Shown piece by piece: positions 48,053-52,186 of a stretch of DNA of 52,186 bases (position 1 is its first letter; each line of letters starts with the position of its first letter). This stretch comes from CAVAWX01 sp963642995. GTDB lineage: Bacteria > Actinomycetota > Coriobacteriia > Coriobacteriales > QAMH01. Location: positions 1 through 52,186 of the forward strand of contig CAVIIZ010000006.1 in the NCBI GenBank assembly GCA_963642995.1, in the 5' to 3' direction. The notes under the pieces were generated by a model that saw only the letters and a list, made by a program, of their open reading frames with translations, did not search any database and was not told where the DNA came from. The translations under genes and the position numbers were made by a program.

Positions 48053-49093
48053 CTACGAGACGGCGCGCACGGGCTCCGGAGCTGCGGCAGGATCTGGCAT
48101 GGAGCTGAAGGCGCGGGCCATACGGAGGTAGGCGGCGGGCGGCAGGGTCTCGGCGCGGATCGCGGGGTCGATGCCGCAGGCCGAGAGCAGGGCGTCTGTC
48201 GTCGCGGCGTCGAGTCGGCTTTTCATGGAGTTGCGTATGGTCTTGCGGCGCTGGGAAAAGGCGGCGTCGGTCAGCTTGCAGGCGGCGTCGAGCAGGGCGG
48301 GGCTTGGAGGGTCGCCGGGCAGGGCAAGGCTTGCGGCGTCGGGCGAAGCGCCGTCTTTTGCGGCATCAGGCAGGGCACCGTCTTCTGCGGCGGAATTGCG
48401 CTCGAGGCGCACGACGGCGCTGTCCACATGGGGCCTCGGGGTGAAGCAAGTCGGGGGCACGGGAAAGCGCCCGGCCATGTGCGCGCGCAAGGCGAGCTTC
48501 ACCGTGTAGGCGCCGTAGTCCTTCGTTGCGGGAGAGGCGGCCATGCGGTCTGCCACCTCGGCTTGCACCATGACGGTCATGGACTCGATGAAGTCGAAGC
48601 GCTCGAACCAGTCGAGCACGAGCGTGGCCGCCACCTGGTAGGGCAGGTTCGCGACGAGGCGGTCGGGCAGCGGCGCGCCCAGCTTTGCACATGCCCGCTC
48701 CACCTGCATGCGCTCGAGCTTCAAGGCGTCGGCTTGCACGAGGCGCAGGCGCTCGCCGTCTGCCGCGCAGGTCTTTGCCAGCACGGGCGGCAGGTCCTCG
48801 TCGCACTCGACGGCGACGACGTAGGCGTGCCGCAGCAACGCGCAGGTGAGCGTGCCGATGCCCGGCCCCACCTCGAGAACGCAGGGCAGGGAATCCGCAC
48901 CGGCATCGGCGGCCGCCATGCCCTCTGCCCCGGTCTCGCGCCCCTCGCCGCACGAAAGTCCGGACAGCTCCAGGATGCGCCCTATGACGTTGTCGTCCAC
49001 GAGGAAATTCTGGCCGAGGCGGTGCTTTGCCGACAGGCCAAAACGGTCGAGCACCTCGCGCGTGGCACGCGGGCTTGCAAACGGCGAGTGCAT
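48053..49093 (-). CDS. rsmA: 16S rRNA (adenine1518/1519-N6)-dimethyltransferase
   Basis: Dimethylates two adjacent adenines at the 16S 3' end (KsgA). GQNFLVDDNV, the SAM-binding VLEVGPGIGTLT and the catalytic NLPYQVA are present, with the C-terminal FSQRRKTIRNSMKS. At 346 residues it is about 60 longer than usual because of two low-complexity inserts: one before the SAM motif (GEGRETGAEGMAAADAGADS) and one before the C-terminal domain, made of 9-residue repeats like AAxDGAxPD. ATG 49093 overlaps the upstream stop by one base (TGATG), so translation is coupled to the flavodoxin-like gene. Confidence 0.95.
   Translation of the reverse strand: MHSPFASPRATREVLDRFGLSAKHRLGQNFLVDDNVIGRILELSGLSCGEGRETGAEGMAAADAGADSLPCVLEVGPGIGTLTCALLRHAYVVAVECDEDLPPVLAKTCAADGERLRLVQADALKLERMQVERACAKLGAPLPDRLVANLPYQVAATLVLDWFERFDFIESMTVMVQAEVADRMAASPATKDYGAYTVKLALRAHMAGRFPVPPTCFTPRPHVDSAVVRLERNSAAEDGALPDAAKDGASPDAASLALPGDPPSPALLDAACKLTDAAFSQRRKTIRNSMKSRLDAATTDALLSACGIDPAIRAETLPPAAYLRMARAFSSMPDPAAAPEPVRAVS
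48348..48391. repeat. 27-bp-period direct repeat inside rsmA
   Basis: GCGCCGTCTTTTGCGGC (48348-48364) and GCACCGTCTTCTGCGGC (48375-48391) match at 15 of 17 bases, 27 bases apart. They encode the 9-residue repeats in the low-complexity insert of RsmA. Confidence 0.6.
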
Positions 49094-49836
49094 CAGACGG
49101 CTCCTGCGCTTCCCGAAAAACCCGCCCCGGCGCGGCTTTCCGGCAAGTCCGCCGGCGCCCCGTCGCCTGCCGGCGCGCTTTCCCGCGCCGGGCGCACATG
49201 CCGCGCGCCCTGCGAGGTCGGGACTGCCGGCGAGGCGTCTCCCGATGACGCGCCGGGCTGCACCGCGTCTGCCAGCACCGCATCGGCTATGGCGGCAAGC
49301 TCGGCGGGCTTCGGGGCGCCGTCTCGCCCGACGAAACGGTCCACCCTCCCGTCGATGCGCAGGTTCGCGCAGTTCAAGGCACTTGTGCACACAGCCTCGA
49401 GCGGATCTGTGCCAAACGGGTCGCCCCCTTCTCCCAGCACCACGAGCCGCGCAGGCCGCGCGGCGGGCAGCGGCGCGTGCAGCCGGTACCTGCGCGTCCA
49501 ATAGGTCTGGCAACGGTCGAGCGCGGCTTTCAGATGCGCGGGCGGCCCGGCGAAATAGACGGGCGCCACCAGCACGAACGCGTCGCAGGCGTCCATGTGG
49601 CGCGAGAGCACGTGCCAGGCATCCGCGACGACGCATTCCCCGGATGCCGCGCAGCCCCCGCAATTGCGGCAGGCCGCGACCGGATGCGCGGACAGGCGCC
49701 ACAGCGTCGTGTTCGCCCCGCGTTCGCCGAGCACGGCGGCAAGTTCGCCCGCCGCCTTTTCCGATGCGCCGCCCTCATGCGGAGAGCCGCACAAGACGAA
49801 GATGTCGGGCGCGGCGCCGTTCACGCGCGCTGCCAT
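49093..49836 (-). CDS. Flavodoxin-like NADPH-dependent FMN reductase family protein
   Basis: 247 residues. The flavodoxin-like fold is shown by IFVLCGSPHEGGASEKAAGEL (FMN phosphate loop), a cysteine cluster CRNCGGCAASGEC and the FMN-binding VLVAPVYFAGPPAHLKAALDR. The cysteines resemble those of iron-sulfur flavoprotein-type or NAD(P)H oxidoreductases. The last 50 residues are a low-complexity Ala/Gly/Pro/Ser tail. ATG 49836 overlaps the end of tatD; GTG 49824, whose GTGA overlaps the tatD stop, is an equally good start. It replaces the rpf gene often found between tatD and rsmA in other actinobacteria. Substrate unknown. Confidence 0.85.
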   Translation of the reverse strand: MAARVNGAAPDIFVLCGSPHEGGASEKAAGELAAVLGERGANTTLWRLSAHPVAACRNCGGCAASGECVVADAWHVLSRHMDACDAFVLVAPVYFAGPPAHLKAALDRCQTYWTRRYRLHAPLPAARPARLVVLGEGGDPFGTDPLEAVCTSALNCANLRIDGRVDRFVGRDGAPKPAELAAIADAVLADAVQPGASSGDASPAVPTSQGARHVRPARESAPAGDGAPADLPESRAGAGFSGSAGAV

Positions 49837-50891
49837 GTGGTCGGCTCGCGGTCGAGCAGCTCCACCGCGTTGTCGTACATGCGCCGCGCGAACGCCGCCT
49901 CGTCGCGACCTGCCTGCAGCTCCGCGAAATCGGGCAGTTCGAGCAAGGGTTCGGCAACGCCTGCGGCGATATCGGAGGGACGCGGGCCGAGCGCGGCGCG
50001 GGCGGCCTCGACGCCGGCGTAGCCGAAGCAGTCGAGCAACATGCGCATGGTGAAGACGCTCTGATCGGGCGTGCACAGCGTGCCGCGCAAAGGCTCGGGC
50101 GCCATGAAGGGGGCGTCTGTCTCGAGGAGCAGCCGTCCGCAGGGCACGTCGAGGGCGGCGCGGCGCGTTTCCCGGCTTTTCTTGAAGGTGAGAGGGCCTC
50201 CGAATGCCACATGGCAGCCCAGCTCCACAAACGGTGCGAGCACGGCCGCATCGAGGTTGAAGCAGTGCAAGATGCAGCCCGCTTCCGGCATGCCCTCGCG
50301 GCGCAGTATCTCGAGCGCGTCGTCGTGGGCCTCGCGTATGTGCAGCGAGACGGGCAGCCGCGTCTCGTGTGCCAGGCGCAGCTGGGCCGCGAACACCTCG
50401 CGCTGCACGTCCCGTGGGCTGATGTCGTAGTGGTAGTCGAGGCCTATCTCGCCCAGGCAGCCCGTGGCAGGGTCGCGCAGCAGCTCCAGCAGGGCACCGA
50501 GGCTTCCCTCGTAATGCTTGGCATTGTGCGGGTGGACGCCGGCGGCAAAGCGCACGCGCGGCAGCGGCGCGTCCTCCTCGCCCCATGCGGCAAGTTGCGC
50601 GCGCGCTGCGGCAAGCCAGGAATCGACAGCCGCATAGGCGCCGGCCGCCGACACGAGCGAGTCGCCCGCCTCGGGCGGCTCGGCCGGATCGGTCATGCAC
50701 ATGAGAAAGCCGAATCCGAAATGCGCCGCGCGCGCGATGGCAAGACCTGGGTCTGCCAGCATTCCCAGATGGCAGTGGGTGTCGGCCAGCGGCACGTCTT
50801 TCGGCAACACCGGGGCGGGGCGCTCCTTGCCCTTCGAGGTGCGAAAGGCGCAATCTCGCTCGCTGAAGCTCTTGAAATCCGATATCGCCAT
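49821..50891 (-). CDS. tatD: TatD family metal-dependent hydrolase (DNase)
   Basis: 356-residue TIM-barrel hydrolase, about 90 longer than the usual 260 because of an N-terminal extension and an insert around residues 75-110. Metal ligands: DTHCHLG, the glutamate in GEIGLDYHYD, SLHIREAHDD, HCFNLD and LLLETDAPFMAP. ATG 50891 starts at MAISDFKSFS; the preceding GAGGGGG is distant (14 bases), and a TTG at 50921 is in frame. It starts 33 bases after metG, matching the metG-tatD order common in Gram-positives. Confidence 0.93.
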   Translation of the reverse strand: MAISDFKSFSERDCAFRTSKGKERPAPVLPKDVPLADTHCHLGMLADPGLAIARAAHFGFGFLMCMTDPAEPPEAGDSLVSAAGAYAAVDSWLAAARAQLAAWGEEDAPLPRVRFAAGVHPHNAKHYEGSLGALLELLRDPATGCLGEIGLDYHYDISPRDVQREVFAAQLRLAHETRLPVSLHIREAHDDALEILRREGMPEAGCILHCFNLDAAVLAPFVELGCHVAFGGPLTFKKSRETRRAALDVPCGRLLLETDAPFMAPEPLRGTLCTPDQSVFTMRMLLDCFGYAGVEAARAALGPRPSDIAAGVAEPLLELPDFAELQAGRDEAAFARRMYDNAVELLDREPTTWQRA

Positions 50892-50924
50892 CGTGAAAAC
50901 CGCGCCCCCTCTTTTCGGCAAGCC

Positions 50925-52186
50925 CTAGGCCTTGGCGGGCACGGCGCCCTCGTCGGCCCCGGAGCCCGCGGCGCCTTTGGCGGACACGGCCTTCGCCGCA
51001 GAGCCCTTGACGCCCTTGCCGGCCTTGGCGCCGGCAGCCCCGGCGCCCTCGTCGAGTTTCTCCAGACGGGGGAACAACGGGTCGCCTTTCACCACCTCGT
51101 TGCCGCATGGCAGGCCGCCCCACGCGCATGCCGCCTCGACGTCGCGGCACTCCTGCGGCGCGGGCAGCCCCATGCGCGCGAGCAGCTCGGCGCTCGTGGC
51201 CGGCATGAACGGCGCGAGGTAGAGCGCGGAGATGCGGCAGGCCTCGAGCGCGTTGTAGAGCACGGCGGCCAGCTCGCCCGCCCGCGCGGGGTCCTTTGCC
51301 AGGTTCCACGGCGCAGCCGTCTCCACGTAGAGGTTCGCGCGATGCAAAAGCTCCATGACGGCGGACGTGGCGGCGGCGAAATCGACGTTTTCAAAGGCCG
51401 CATGCCATCGCGGATACAGCCCGTCGGCTATCGCGCGCAGGGGGTTTTCCCCTTCGCCCGCCGCGCCGCCGGCCGCATCGCCGCCCTCCTCATCGGCCGG
51501 CACCTGCGGCACGCGCCCGTCGCAGTACTTGCCCACCATGTTGCTGACGCGGCTGAACAAGTTGCCGTAGGTGTTGGCCAGGTCCGTGTTGTAGACCTCC
51601 GTCATGCGCCCGTGCCCGATGTTGCCGTCCGCACCGAATTTCACGTCCGAGCAGAAGTAGTAGCGGTAGGCGTCCACGCCATAGCGTTCCACCAGCTCGT
51701 CCGGGTAGAGCGCGTTGCCCTTGGATTTGCTCATCTTCGAGCCGTCGGCGGCCATGAGAAACCCGTGCGCGAACACGCGGCGCGGCAGCGGCATGCCGGC
51801 TGCCATGAGCATGGCCGGCCATATGACGCAGTGAAAGCGGATGATGTCCTTGCCCACGAAGTGGAAATCCGCGGGCCAGAAACGCTGAAGCGCCGCCGTG
51901 TCGTCGCTGCCGTATCCCAGCGCGGTGATGTAGTTGATCAGCGCGTCCACCCACACGTAGGCCACGTGGTCGGGGTCGAACGGCAGCGGCACGCCCCACG
52001 AAAAGCTCGAGCGGCTGACGGACAGGTCGTGCAAGCCGCCGGCCACGAAAGCGCGCACCTCGTTTCTGCGTATGGGCGGGTTCACGAAATCGGGATGCTC
52101 GTCGTAGAGCGCGAGCAGCGCGTCGCCGAACTCCGAGAGCTTGAAAAACCAGTTCTCCTCGCCGTCCTTCTCGTAGCGCAGGGGCC
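50925..52186 (-). CDS. metG: Methionyl-tRNA synthetase, C-terminal 419 residues (5' end outside window)
   Basis: Class I synthetase; the start lies beyond base 52186. The visible part begins PLRYEKDGEENWFFKLSEF and includes FVGKDIIRFHCVIWPAML, the KMSKS loop in DGSKMSKSKGNALYP, YYFCSDVKFGADGN, and the anticodon-binding helical domain (SRVSNMVGKY, NLYVETAAPWNLAKD). After the anticodon domain it ends in about 40 residues of Ala/Lys/Gly low complexity and has no Trbp111/EMAP tRNA-binding domain. A small Gly/Ala/Glu insert lies after VPADEEGG. It heads the metG-tatD-(flavodoxin-like)-rsmA operon. Confidence 0.96.
   Translation of the reverse strand, partial: PLRYEKDGEENWFFKLSEFGDALLALYDEHPDFVNPPIRRNEVRAFVAGGLHDLSVSRSSFSWGVPLPFDPDHVAYVWVDALINYITALGYGSDDTAALQRFWPADFHFVGKDIIRFHCVIWPAMLMAAGMPLPRRVFAHGFLMAADGSKMSKSKGNALYPDELVERYGVDAYRYYFCSDVKFGADGNIGHGRMTEVYNTDLANTYGNLFSRVSNMVGKYCDGRVPQVPADEEGGDAAGGAAGEGENPLRAIADGLYPRWHAAFENVDFAAATSAVMELLHRANLYVETAAPWNLAKDPARAGELAAVLYNALEACRISALYLAPFMPATSAELLARMGLPAPQECRDVEAACAWGGLPCGNEVVKGDPLFPRLEKLDEGAGAAGAKAGKGVKGSAAKAVSAKGAAGSGADEGAVPAKA

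Noticed and set aside
1..52186. CRISPR arrays, complete IS elements, rRNA operons and prophage genes
   Set aside because: No regularly spaced repeats, transposase or integrase motifs, rRNA core sequences or phage structural genes were recognised anywhere in the window.

Overview
The window reads as chromosome of a high-GC Gram-positive actinobacterium, most likely class Coriobacteriia (an Eggerthellaceae-like gut bacterium). This is an inference from about 65% GC, the actinobacterial gene orders murI-rph-rdgB and metG-tatD-(x)-rsmA, a Gram-positive glycerol-phosphate polymer toolkit (tagD and CDP-glycerol transferases), and a secreted GLUG/Ig-like repeat protein of a kind common in gut Coriobacteriia and Clostridia. 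No rRNA, CRISPR array, intact insertion sequence or prophage was seen. One tRNA gene is present.

Layout. (1) 1-4990: the 5' 1663 codons of a giant surface protein on the minus strand. (2) 5348-10286: plus-strand housekeeping run tyrA-aroA-cmk-plsC-ispH (aromatic amino acids, nucleotides, phospholipid, isoprenoids), closed by an 18-bp stem-loop and followed by tRNA-Arg(CCU). (3) 10656-14582: minus-strand membrane protein, rdgB, rph and murI. (4) 14635-17009: divergent cysteine desulfurase-mnmA pair (sulfur relay for tRNA 2-thiouridine), ending in a truncated ppx/gppA relic. (5) 17101-19799: P-type metal ATPase with an HMA2-like N-terminus plus a DUF6110-like partner, behind a palindrome overlapping the promoter. 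(6) 20012-24050: LytS-type histidine kinase, a glycosyltransferase, and a YtxH/PRC-barrel pair.

(7) 24112-40335 is the accessory core, a cell-surface glycopolymer cluster. It holds two CDP-glycerol glycerophosphotransferase-family proteins, a GtrB/DPM-like polyprenyl-phosphate glycosyltransferase, two tandemly duplicated GT2 enzymes sharing 319 identical bases, a 1358-residue HAD-GT4 protein, UDP-glucose 6-dehydrogenase, a GT2 fused to a TupA-like ATP-grasp domain, and TagD. Together they suggest a polymer with glycerol-phosphate and uronic-acid parts, the latter possibly amide-linked to an amino compound. Gene relics and gene conversion show that this cluster is actively remodelled.

(8) 40343-43426: NYN-LOTUS protein, MOSC protein, and a Fic protein behind an 11-bp inverted repeat. 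(9) 43766-46634: convergent serS and serA. (10) 46758-52186: radical SAM protein, then the metG-tatD-flavodoxin-like-rsmA run, with metG cut by the window edge.

Two features recur across the window: long GC-rich stem-loops without a U-tract between genes, and extended -10 promoters of the form TGCTAnnnT with no clear -35. Several housekeeping enzymes also carry Ala/Gly/Asp-rich low-complexity insertions.
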